This document shows, one piece after another, positions 12,905-25,600 of a stretch of 64,000 nucleotides of DNA; positions within the stretch are counted from its first letter, which is position 1, and each line of letters begins with the position of its first letter. The translations under genes and the position numbers were made by a program. The stretch covers positions 808,501-872,500 of the forward strand of contig NC_064034.1 of assembly GCF_932526225.1 (NCBI RefSeq), given 5' to 3'. This stretch comes from Nematostella vectensis. Lineage: Eukaryota; Cnidaria; Anthozoa; Actiniaria; Edwardsiidae. The notes under the pieces were generated by a model. It had not been told where the DNA came from and searched no databases. It saw nothing but the letters and a program-made list of their open reading frames with translations.

Positions 12905-13560
12905 GTCCCAGGGCGGTAATACAATCTTTATAGTCTATTTTCTGTCGCACGGGCGGTCTTAGGTTGTGTAAAAGCTACCTATACTAACTTTAGGGTCTAT
13001 TTTCTGTCCCAGGGGCGGTCTTAATTTGTGTAAAAGCTACCTATACTAACTTTAGAGTCTATTTTCTGTCCCAGGGGCGGTCTTAAGTTGTGTAAATGCT
13101 TCCTATACTAACTTTAGAGTCTATTTTCTGTCCCAGGGGCGGTCTTAAGTTGTGTAAAAGCTACCTATACTAACTTTAGAGTCTATTTTCTGTCCCAGGG
13201 GCGGTCTTAAGTTGTGTAAAAGCTACATTTACTAGCTTTAGAGTCTATTTTCTGTCCCAGGGGCGGTCTTAAGTTGTGTAAAAGCTACCTATACTAGCTT
13301 TAGAGTCTATTTTCTGTCCCAGGGGCGGTCTTAAGTTGTGTAAAAGCTACCTATACTAACTTTAGAGTCTATTTTCTGTCCCAGGGGCGGTCTTAAGTTG
13401 TGTAAAAGCTACCTATACTAGCTTTAGAGTCTATTTTCTGTCCCAGGGGCGGTCTTAAGTTGTGTAAAAGCTACCTATACTAACTTTAGGGTGTATTTTC
13501 TACCACAGAGGGTAAGTAAAGGGATGTGTAAAAGCTTCCTATATAATTTTTCGAGTCGAC
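12905..13560. repeat. 62-bp tandem repeat, about 10 copies
   Basis: GTCTATTTTCTGTCCCAGGG starts at 12933, 12995, 13057, 13119, 13181, 13243, 13305, 13367 and 13429, an exact 62-bp period, and a decayed copy starts at 13491. The core also contains GGCGGTCTTAAGTTGTG and AAAAGCTACCTATACTA. It lies just beyond the 3' end of the ferric-reductase-like gene and might overlap its untranslated region. Confidence 0.95.
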
Positions 13561-13654
13561 TTTCTGCCGCCTGAGATGGGACATTCTTCAGAAAATCAAT
13601 TTATAAAACACATGACGCGCATACACAGTAATGGCACTTCATTATAAGGTAGGC

Positions 13655-16600
13655 CTACTCCTCGAGTGGTCGTGTGACAACGAGTGCAATTAGCGCCAGG
13701 GTTACGCCCAGGACAAGAAGACACAGGAATCCCATCACGATCTTCTTGAGCGACTTGTACTGTATCAAGAAACAATAAGTCAAAGTCGCTTCTAAATGTC
13801 CAGCTATTTACACATTAATACAAACCTGCTCAACCGGCTTGACTTGTTTTGTCTTCACCTCTACATCTTCGTTCCTTATGTCCGCCTTGGCTTCTAAGTT
13901 AGCCGAGCTCTGCGACCTGGCCTTGCATGCAAGGTATATTTCGAACAAGATAACGAGGCCGACGCCTGCGCAGTAGGCGATAAGGGGGTAGGTCCCGGAT
14001 GTTTGCAGCTCGAAGTGCGGGAGTAACACACCAAGGAAACAGTTTACGACTAGAACACGAGAGACGACAAGAAAAGCTCATTTGCAGGAAAGCAGTGAGG
14101 CTGAGGGACCATCAGAAGAGTGGGGGGTGGTTCAGTCATGATGTCTCCAAGTGGATGATTGATTATGACATCATAATGATGCTAGTGTCTAGTGATGATG
14201 ATGGTCATGACGAGAAAAATGATTTAGAAAATGATGTCGTAATGATGATGCTGATAATGATCAGTAAAACGATGTTGATGGCAACGAGCGGATGATCATG
14301 ATAACAAAGGCGACGATAATAAATGACGCACGTGATAGACTACATCTCAAATGATGACAATGATGTTGATGATGTTGATGGTGGCAGTGATGAAAAAGTC
14401 GCCAGTTTTACCTGCAAGAGCAAGAGATATCACCCCTACGCTGCGATGAGCCCAGTTGAAGACGACGCGCCTAAAAATACAATTCCAAACGTATCAATCA
14501 CCAAAGCCCATAAGATGAGCAAAACATGGGTGAAAAGTTGACTTAATGCGATAATATCTTATTTGGTTCCAGTAATTTCTAGTAGTTTTTAAACTCATGT
14601 TTTCAGGTATCTTTTTCTAATAAGAGTTTACCCACTTGTCGGTTCCGGGTTTGGGCCGGAAGTACGCCATGACGGGCTGAATGCAAGCCAGAGCCAGCAC
14701 TATCATCCCTATCAGAGGGTGCGCTATCTTGGTCTGAAAGGGAAATAGCGACGCGGTGAGACGGCTATCACAGCCCGTCTAGACGGTATCATTCTGTGCA
14801 GCGAATCATACGGTAGGAACCTTTTTGGATAAATAGAGTGTTGTTTGACCGAGGCTAAAATTACAGAGTCCCCTTCCTCGCCGGACAGACCAAGATGTAA
14901 CATATATATATATGACTGGATTTCATAACATGCGTGCCTCCCTGATTAATTTCAAGAAATTCGAACACGAAATAACTGCATTTTGTAAAAAGCACCTAAA
15001 TGCCTAAGTTATGTTATTTGGAAGCAGTCGACACCTCTAGTTACAGCTTAATAAAACAAATAAATATGATGTCAGGGAAGATAAACCTGCAATTTAAACC
15101 AACACAATTTTGATGAAAAAGTATGTTGTACAAGGATAAAGTTTAACTGTACCTCAGACCACCCCCCTGCGTAGACAAATGCCAGGACTATCCCAACAAC
15201 GGAGAACACAAGAGTCAAGACCATGAGCCCGCGATGGACCTGTTTGAATTCAAAAGCGTTATTAAAACATAAGACTTGCGCAAATCACAAAGTATGCGTA
15301 ACATACCTGGAACCAGGCCTTGAGACCGAAGATCTCGCCCCAGACCTCCCTCATATAGCGAGCTACGAACATCGACAGAGAGGCGCAGACCAACCATGCG
15401 ATGCTCATCAGGATGGCTACAATCATGCAAAAATCACAAAATCAGGCAAAAATCACAAAACCATGCTCTTGTGCATACTGTGCAGTAGGGTGACATACCG
15501 TGTGCAGTAGGGTGACATACCGTGTGCAGTAGGGTGACATACCGTGTGCAGTGGGGTGACATACCGTGTGCAGTAGGGTGACATACCGTGTGCAGTAGGG
15601 TGACATACCGTGTGCAGTAGGGTGACATAACGTGTGCAGTGGGGTGACATACCGTGTGCAGTAGGGTGACATACCGTGTGCAGTAGGGTGACATACCGTG
15701 TGCAGTGGGGTGACATACCGTGTGCAGTGGGGTGACATACCGTGTGCAGTGGGGTGACATACCGTGTGCAGTAGGGTGACATACCGTGTGCAGTGGGGTG
15801 ACATACCGTGTACAGTAGGGTGACATACCGTGTGCAGTAGCGTGACATATGGTGTGCAGTAGGGTGACATACCGTGTGCAGTGGGGTGACATACCGTGTG
15901 CAGTGGGGTGACATACCGTTTGCAGTAGGGTGACATACCGTGTGCAGTAGGGTGACATACCGTGTGCAGTAGGGTGACATACCGTGTGCAGTGGGGTGAC
16001 ATACCGTGTGCAGTAGGGTGACATACCGAGTGCAGTAGGGTGACATATTGTGTGCAGTAGGGTGACATACCGTGGCCGCGAAGGAGGCTGAGATCCTTGC
16101 CCTCGGTCACCTTCAGGTCTGTCAGGGAGGTGATGGCCACGGGATCTGTTGTGTACGACTTCTCGCGTGGACTATGTTGCCTCAGGTCTCCTTGTGCTGT
16201 TGGCAACGCATGAAAGAAAACATAGAAACTTTAGTCGACAAACTGATATCAATAGCACTATGTCTTCGAGGGTATTATTGAATCTGATAAACAACCCCCT
16301 AAGCTACTCTATGCTTATATCTCCTCTCTTTTTATGATCAATTATTTTCACACCGCAAGTACAAAAACGTCAGGCCCTGTGATATGGAAATAAAAGTTTG
16401 TAGTGAGACAAGCGCACCTCACCTGAGATCTGACCGCGAGCAAAGATAAGATAAACTTTTTTGTTCAAGTCCATCATTCCTAATGATTGCTTCTTTCGCG
16501 AAAACCTAAGAACAATACAGAGTATCTCTTGAATTAATTGATTGAAATTACATAGAAGGTTTTCACCCGAGTGAATTCAAAAAGGTTACCGTACACCTGC

Positions 16601-19600
16601 ATGTCTGTTGTAAGTATTGTGATACACCTGCAATAAGCAGCAAGCGATGGCTGTTGTAAGTATTGTGATACACCTGCATAAGCAGCAAGCGATGGCCGTT
16701 GTAAGTATTGTGATACACCTGCAATAAGCAGCAAGCGATGGCTGTTGTAAGTATTGTGATACACCTGCATAAGCAGCAAGCGATGGCCGTTGTAAGTATT
16801 GTGATACACCTGCAATAAGCAGCAAGCGATGGCTGTTGTAAGTATTGTGATACACCTGCAATAAGCAGCAAGCGATGGCTGTTGTAAGTGTTGTGATACA
16901 CTTGCATAGCAGCAAGCGATGGCTGTTGTAAGTATTGTGATACACCTGCAATAAGCAGCAAGCGATGGCTGTTGTAAGTATTGTGATACACCTGCAATAA
17001 GCAGCAAGCGATGGCTGTTGTAAGTGTTGTGATACACTTGCATAGCAGCAAGCGATGGCTGTTGTAAGTATTGTGATACACCTGCAATAAGCAGCAAGCG
17101 ATGGCTGTTGTAAGTATTGTGATACACCTGCAATAAGCAGCAAGCGATGGCTGTTGTAAGTATTGTGATACACCTGCAATAAGCAGCAAGCGATGGCTGT
17201 TGTAAGTATTGTGATACACCTGCAATAAGCAGCAAGCGATGGCTGTTGTAAGTGTTGTGATACTTACTTGCAGTACACGATTCCTCCACTGTATTCAGCT
17301 TCAAAAACTTGCAAAGATTTCGATGTCTGTTGAAGAAATAGGACGGCGTGTTTTATGTCACATCAGTGTTTTTCACGGGGCTACCGTATCCCGTTATATC
17401 TCGTGGTACCTATTTCTGACACCTATTTCCGAGGGCCATCAGTTAGAAAACCTTCACGGTTAAAATGTAACCCTCCAAAGATAAAGATTAACGTAAATGA
17501 CCTAATAAACGCCCCTTATCTAAAGAACGCCTCTGATCTAATGAACGTCCCCCCAATAAGCTTACAAGTTTGCAATGAACTCCCCTCTCTAATAAACGCC
17601 TCCTTCCCTCCCCCGCTCCCTTCCCTGCCAGCTTAATAACAAACGACATAGGAATTCTGGAAATATAAATGGTGATTTAATTACCCTCTTGCTTAATCAA
17701 CACTGGTAAGCGAGTAGCGTCTTGTTCAATGTCAAGTTCAAAATGAGGGTACCGCTCTCTAACGTTCCTGATCTCATTGCTTAGGATGTCTGCAATTTTC
17801 TTTCGTTTTTTACTCGCAGTTTATGTAGAATCCAGGAATAACAAGGCCCACTTCTCGTTTCCGCATACTTGCACCGTTAAATCATTGCATTCGTCGCACG
17901 GTAAACGCTTGCTACGCATGCTATAATTTAAAATGATCCTGGCTGAGACTAGAACCCCACTGCACTTGGGCAGGGCCGTATCCGGCATGAGGCAAGTGAG
18001 GCACTTGATGTTTAGTGTTTCACAATTGAAAAGTATGAGATAAAACACCTGCTTTTGTTGTATGTATCATCCAGTGGCTAACTTTGCCTCGGTAAAATTT
18101 TGATGTTTAGTGTTTCACAGTTGAAAAGTATGAGATAAAACACCTGCTTTTGTTGGATTTACCATCCAGTGGCTAATTTTGCCTCGGTAAAATTTTAATT
18201 TTGGTTACAGGCCTGTTGAATTTGTTATTTTTTCATAGTTTTTAGAGAACGCCCCTTTTTAATAAACGCCTCCAATAAAATGAACGCCACCCCTCGGACC
18301 ATCGAAATTTAATAAACGCCCCGGGCGTTTATTAGGTCATTTACGGTATTGTATTGATGGGGCTAGCGTATCACGGGGCTATACCTATTTCTGATGCCTT
18401 CTTGTAAATGTTATGATGTTACCTGAGTGTTTTTCACGGGGCTAGCGTATCACGGGGCTATCTCGTAGTTCCTATTTCTGATGCCTTCTTGTAATGTTAT
18501 GATGTTATACCTGAGTGTTTTTCACGGGTTTGCCGTATCCTGTTATCTCGTAGTGTGCCACGCCTACGCTATCGCCGCTGGTCGCAGTTCGTGAACAGAT
18601 CAAGGCGTCTGTGTCATCCTAAATACGAATGAAACAATGCTTTAGAAATTATTCCAGTGGGATTATAAAAAATCGCACGCTTTTTGTGCGATTCGCTGAC
18701 AAAAGGTTTTAGATCACGGTCACGGTGCAACAAAAGAACCCCATCCCTGTCTTTGAATTTCGTGTTCCTACTATATCCACCGCCACTGCGCCACTTGATT
18801 TAGCAGTGATACGCAATCAAATAGACTTCTGTAACAAAGCGCATTGATGACACAGCAATGTCGCATAAAAACCATGTTAGGTGCGACTACTTAGTTTAAC
18901 AGCATTTCTCTTGTCTTGTGTTCAGACGAGCCTCTGCCAGCACCGGCAATGCTGGCTGAACCTCACGGTTCGACACAGTATTCTAGGTAGTCACAAACTA
19001 TGACCATCTCCAGCACCTGTTGAAATGTAAAGATAGAGTTCACTCACCATCCGGGGTTTACTGTTAAACCCGATCGCTGACCAACCAAGTGAGGTACTCA
19101 TATGAAAGATAACGTCATCATTCTCGACGGTATACGTCATCAGGTATTGGCAGTCGGAGCTTGTTCGGCAATTCTTCGGTTCCGAGACACAAGCCTTCGT
19201 CTTACCACAGCCGACCTTTGTAATCTGAAGAAAGTACATACTGGTACACTTATTCACTATTTTGATAATTAATAATTAATAATGTCAACAATAATGATTA
19301 TAATGATTAATGGATTAATAATTGAAAAGTGGAGTGATAGACAAGACCCTTAACTTTTCTAAAGCCCCGTATGTTTAAGACGCTCACTGATTGCAAGTTT
19401 ACACTCCACACATAGTCGTAACAAGCCTAGAATTATCGGGGGGGGGGTTGGGGGCGGGAGCGCACGATTCAGAAACATTAAGAAAACAATGGCCGCTGAT
19501 CGCAGTACGCCCCTACTGATCATTTTGGTTTTTGAAAATATTGGGGGGGGGGGGGGGCGTGCCCCCAGTGCCCCACCCCCTGCTACGGCCTTCTTATTAG

Positions 19601-22600
19601 CATACATAGTTATTTTTGTTATTTTTTTATGAATTCTGGTAATACCTTGTCGCTAGGTGACGCCGATGGTTGAGGTTTACCGCTGACTAGGAGAGCGGGC
19701 TTGGTCATGTCTACCTTTTCAGCGGTAAACGAAGAATTCTTGTGATGATATTCTAGCACACCCGTAGTGCCTGATGGAAACCACAGAGAAGGTTTAGGTA
19801 AGTATCGCTTGCGATGAGTGAGTTAGCTTAGATACGGGGATAATCACATTCCATCACTTACTGACACCGCTCCACGCGAATATCATGTACCAGTTAGTGT
19901 TCAAGTTACGCATATTAGGGCTCTGTGGTGCTTTCTTCCGAGTGAACCTGGTGACAAAAAGAGGGTTGTTTTCTGGTGATATTTCAATAGTCGAGATTTA
20001 GATGGTCGAGATAACCACATACCTGCATTTGACGATTCCGTCAGCGTAGCTTTTCTCTATTGCCTTGATATCGCTTGTGTTACTCTGAAAAGTAGTTCAA
20101 ATTTTGGTTCCTTGAGTACCTTAGAGAAACGCCATCGACGGCCAAACATGTGCCCTGCATGGAAAACACCCCCTCTCCGGTGATTTTATGTCATGAAGAT
20201 CATGTACCATACGAAATATGGAAAATAATATTGGGAACTTGTCCTATCGTATGGGTCGTACTTGCGATGTCGAACCGTATGGGTTTTCCCTACGATGTCG
20301 TATCATATGGACCATACTTTCGATGTCGTATCGTATGGGTCGAACTTACGATGTCGTATCGTATGGGTTGAACTTACGATGTCATATCGTGGAGATCGTG
20401 TATCGAATGGTTCGTACTTACTATGTCACATTGGGTCGTACTTACGATGTCGTATCGCGTGGATTGTGTGTCGTATTGTGTCGTACTTACGATGTCGTAT
20501 CGTGTGTTGTATTGTGTCGTACTTACGATGTCGTATCGTGTGTCATATTGTGTCGTACTTACGATGTCGTATCGTGTGGATCGTGTGTTATATTGTGTCG
20601 TACTTACGATGTCGTATCGTGTGGATCGTGTGTCGTATTGTGTCTACTTACGGTGTCGTATCGTGTGTCGTATCGTGTTGTACTTACGATGTCGTATCGT
20701 GTCGGCCTGTGGTGGTCAAGGTAGTAGCGTCGTATCTCCACGGCACCGCTGGCAGATGTTGAACACGTGATGCTGTCTGTTGCATCCTGAGGTCAACAAG
20801 AGAAAATTATATTATTGTAGTTAAGAAAATTATATAATTGTGTTTAAGGAAAATTATATTATTGTAGTTGAGAAAATTATATTATTGTAGTTGAGAAAAT
20901 TATATCATTGTGTTTAAGGAAAATTATATTATTGTAGTTGAGAAAATTATATTATTGTGTTTAAGGAAAATTATATTATTGTAGTTAAGAAAATTATATT
21001 ATTGTAGTTGAGAAAATTATATTATTGTAGTTGAGAAAATTATATTATTGTAGTTGAGAAAATTATATTATTGTGTTTGAGAAAATTATATTATTGTAGT
21101 TAAGAAAATTATATTATTGTAGTTAAGAAAATTATATTATTGTAGTTGAGAAAATTATATTATTGTAGTTAAGAAAATTATATTATTGTAGTTAAGAAAA
21201 TTATATTATTGTAGTTAAGAAAATTATATTATTGTAGTTAAGAAAATTATATTATTGTAGTTAAGAAAATTATATTATTGTAGTTGAGAAAATTATATTA
21301 TTGTAGTTAAGAAAATTATATTATTGTAGTTAAGAAAATTATATTATTGTAGTTAAGAAAATTATATTATTGTAGTTGAGAATATTATATTATTGTAGTT
21401 AAGAAAATTATATTATTGTAGTTGAGAAAATTATATTATTTTGTTTGAGAAAATTATATTATTGTAGTTGAGAAAATTATATTATTGTGTTTAAGGAAAA
21501 TTATATTATTGTAATTGAGAAAATTATATTATTGTAGTTGAGAAAATTATATTATTGTAGTTGAGAAAATTATATTATTGTGTTTAAGGAAAATTATATT
21601 ATTGTGTTTAAGGAAAATTATATTATTGTGTTTAAGGAAAATTATATTATTGTAATTGAGAAAATTATATTATTGTGTTTAAGGAAAATTATATTATTGT
21701 GTTGAGAAAATTATATTATTGTAGTTGAGAAAATTATATTATTGTAGTTAAGAAAATTATATTATTGTAGTTGAGAAAATTATATTATTGTAGTTGAGAA
21801 AATTATATTATTGTAGTTGAGAAAATTATATTATTGTGTTTGAGAAAATTATATTATTGTAGTTAAGAAAATTATATTATTGTAGTTAAGAAAATTATAT
21901 TATTGTAGTTGAGAAAATTATATTATTGTAGTTAAGAAAATTATATTATTGTAGTTAAGAAAATTATATTATTGTAGTTAAGAAAATTATATTATTGTAG
22001 TTAAGAAAATTATATTATTGTAGTTGAGAAAATTATATTATTGTAGTTAAGAAAATTATATTATTGTAGTTAAGAAAATTATATTATTGTAGTTAAGAAA
22101 ATTATATTATTGTAGTTGAGAAAATTATATTATTGTAGTTAAGAAAATTATATTATTGTAGTTGAGAAAATTATATTATTTTGTTTGAGAAAATTATATT
22201 ATTGTAGTTGAGAAAATTATATTATTGTGTTTAAGGAAAAGTATATTATTGTAATTGAGAAAATTATATTATTGTAGTTGAGAAAATTATATTATTGTGT
22301 TTAAGGAAAATTATATTATTGTGTTTAAGGAAAATTATATTATTGTAGTTGAGAAAATTATATTATTGTGTTTAAGGAAAATTATATTATTGTGTTTAAG
22401 GAAAATTATATTATTGTAGTTGAGAAAATTATATTATTGTGTTTAAGGAAAATTATATAATTGTGTTTAAGGAAAATTATATTATTGTAGTTGAGAAAAT
22501 TATATTATTGTAGTTGAGAAAATTATATTATTGTAGTTAAGAAAATTATATTATTGTAGTTGAGAAAATTATATTATTGTGTTTAAGGAAAATTATATTA

Positions 22601-25600
22601 TTGTGTTTAAGGAAAATTATATTATTGTAGTTGAGAAAATTATATTATTGTAGTTGAGAAAATTATATTATTGTAGTTGAGAAAATTATATTATTGTAGT
22701 TGAGAAAATTATATTATTGTGTTTAAGGAAAATTATATTATTGTGTTTAAGGAAAATTATATTATTGTAGTTGAGAAAATTATATTATTTTGTTTGAGAA
22801 AATTATATTATTGTGTTTGAGAAAATCATATTATTGTGTTGAGGAAAATTATATTATTGTGTTTAAGGAAAATTAACTTATTGTATTTAAGAAAATTATT
22901 TTATTGGGTTTAAGGAAAACTATATTATTGTGTTTAAATATTATTGTGCTTAAAGATACAGCGGAACTGTTATTGCTACTCTCTGTCAGCAATAACATTA
23001 TCTGGTAGCGTATTCAGCACACCGCGGTTGATTTTTTCTCAGCACAAAGAAAAGCACTTGGACGTCTAGGTTAGGAGAGCTACTTTGTGACTTGGTTGGT
23101 CACAAAAGAAGTCATTTTCTCGTGCGCGACGCATGACTGCTTTGGGGACCCCCAAGAGACCCTGGAAGCACAAGACATCGATATTTTTCGATCTACGTCA
23201 CAGCGAGCTGTGTGTGGCGTAACCGTATAAGACTTAGGTCTTAAGGGCTAGGAACCTGGTTATTGCCTCCCTATTAATGCGCGGGTGCCTTGGTGCCTGA
23301 GTGTTACACAGTTCGCTAGATAGCGGTGCTGGGGCCGAAATCTCCAGCCTAGCCGTAAAGCTTTAGCTGCCATACGACGTTTCAGCGCACGTCTGGAAGT
23401 ATGGTCTTTATTTTTCTTATCCTATCTATCCTCCTGGTCGCTAGTTCAATCCTCGGAAAAAACCTAATTTTTTGGTGCTTTTTTTTTAAATCATATTTCA
23501 TAAAAAGCTTCTTTTCACTTATAATTTCTAGTAGTATTGTAGTGGTAGTGGTTTTATGGTGGATTGGTAGTGTTTTTTACCAGCGAACTGTTTTCTATGG
23601 TTTATAATTACCTCGGTCGTAAACAATTACAAAATGTAAATATCATTATCCATAGATATGCTTGAATCTATATTTTATTGTAGGATGCTTAGAATTCTAC
23701 CGTGATTCTAGTGGCTCTAGTTCATTTGCATTGATTTTTGCGGTAGTTTAAGATTTCTCACAGCCGGATCCAGAGCATTTTAAAGTAATTTAGCGAGGAG
23801 CCATATAACAAGGAGCGAGACTAGTACGTTACCATCTCTTGCTTGTAGTTGAACCCCATCGCCGCGTAGCCTGCCTTGGCGCTTAGCTCAAATGTGACGT
23901 CACTTCCGTTGTCTTGGTATGTCATCAGGAAGGTACAATCATGGCTTCCGGTACATTGCACAGGCTCAGAGAAGCACCCCTTGGCTTTACCGCACCCCGA
24001 CTTACTGATCTGTGAATGGGACAGGGCGTTACATACTAATCTGTGAATGGGACAGGGAGTTACTTACTGGTCTGTGAATGGGATAGGGCGTTACTTACTG
24101 GTCTGTGAATGGGACAGGGCGTTACTTACTGATCTGTGAATGGGACAGGGCGTTACTTACTGATCTGTGAATGGGACAGGGCGTTACTAACTGATCTGTG
24201 AATGGGACAGGGCGTTACTTACTGGTCTGTGAATGGGATAGGGCGTTACTTACTGATCTGTGAATGGGACAGGGCGTTAATTACTCATCTTGTGAATGGG
24301 ACAGGGCGTTACTTACTGATCTGTTAATGGGACAGGGCGTTACTTACTGGTCTGTGAATGGGACAGGGAGTTACATACTGATCTGTGAATGGGACAGGGC
24401 GTTACTTACTGGTCTGTGAATGGAACAGGGCGTTTCTTACTGATCTGTGAATGGGACAGGGCGTTACTTACTGATCTGTGAAAGGGACAGGGCATTACTT
24501 ACTGGTCTGTGAATGGGACAGGGCGTTATTTACTGATCTGTGAATGGGATAGGGCGTTACTTACTGGTCTGTGAATGGGACAGGGCGTTACTTACTGATC
24601 TGTGAATTGGACAGGGAGCTACTTACTGATCTGTGAATGGGACAGGGCGTTACTTACTGGTCTGTGAATGGGACAGGGCGTTACTTACTGGTCTGTGAAT
24701 GGGACAGGGCGTTACTTACTGATATGTGAATGGGACAGGGCGTTACTTACTGATCTTTGAATGGGACAGGGCGTTACTTACTGATCTGTGAATGGAACAG
24801 GGCGTTACTTACTGATATGTGAATGGAACAGGGCGTTACTTACTGATCTGTGAATGGGACAGGGAGTTACTTACTGATCTGTGAATGGGACAGGGCGTTA
24901 CTTACTGATCTGTGAATGGGACAGGGCGTTACTTACTGATATCTGAATGGAACAGGGCGTTACTTACTGGTCTGTGAATGAGACAGGGCGTTACTTACTG
25001 GTCTGTGAATGGGACAGGGCGTTACTTACTGATCTGTGAATGGGACAGGGCGTTTCTTACTGATCTGTGAATGGGACAGGGAGTTACTTACTGATATCTG
25101 AATGGAACAGGGCGTTACTTACTGATCTGTGAATGGGACAGGGAGTTACTTACTGATTGTTCAATCCTTCATTACTGTTGGGAAAGGGGCATCAGCCCAT
25201 CAGTGCCTCGGTATGCACATTTCAATTTAGAATTTTTTTACTCTGGCATTTTGATCAAAGATAATTAACATGGCCGTACCCAGGTTCGCTACTTCGGGTT
25301 GTATACCAAGTCTTACCTGGAAATCCCGCCCAAGGGGAGGAGTGGTAGAAGGTAGACCTGAGGCACCAGACACTGCGACCGACTTCAGATCCACCCAGAA
25401 GCGGTCAAATGTCTCTACAACCGACGCCCTGTGAATAAACCCAATATACCAAATTATCCGAGTGAATAAACCCAATATACCATATTATCCGGGTAAATAA
25501 ACCAAATATGCCAGTCATCCTTTTCTAGAGAAAGTACAATTTACACAAGGGTTAAAATTATACATCACCGTCTTTTTAAACAGAGACAAAGGGAAAAAAG

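Noticed and set aside
15434-16206. Three minus-strand frames of 196-254 codons
   Set aside because: Only the first part (16196-16071) is a real exon. The rest is the 22-bp array read through in frame.
16534-17304. 256-codon minus-strand frame with repeated QVYHNTYNSHRLLL
   Set aside because: Translation of the 46-bp intronic array; the real exon nearby (17326-17268) uses another context.
20800-25160. CRISPR array
   Set aside because: Regular repeats are present, but there are no unique spacers, no cas genes, and the setting is a eukaryotic intron.
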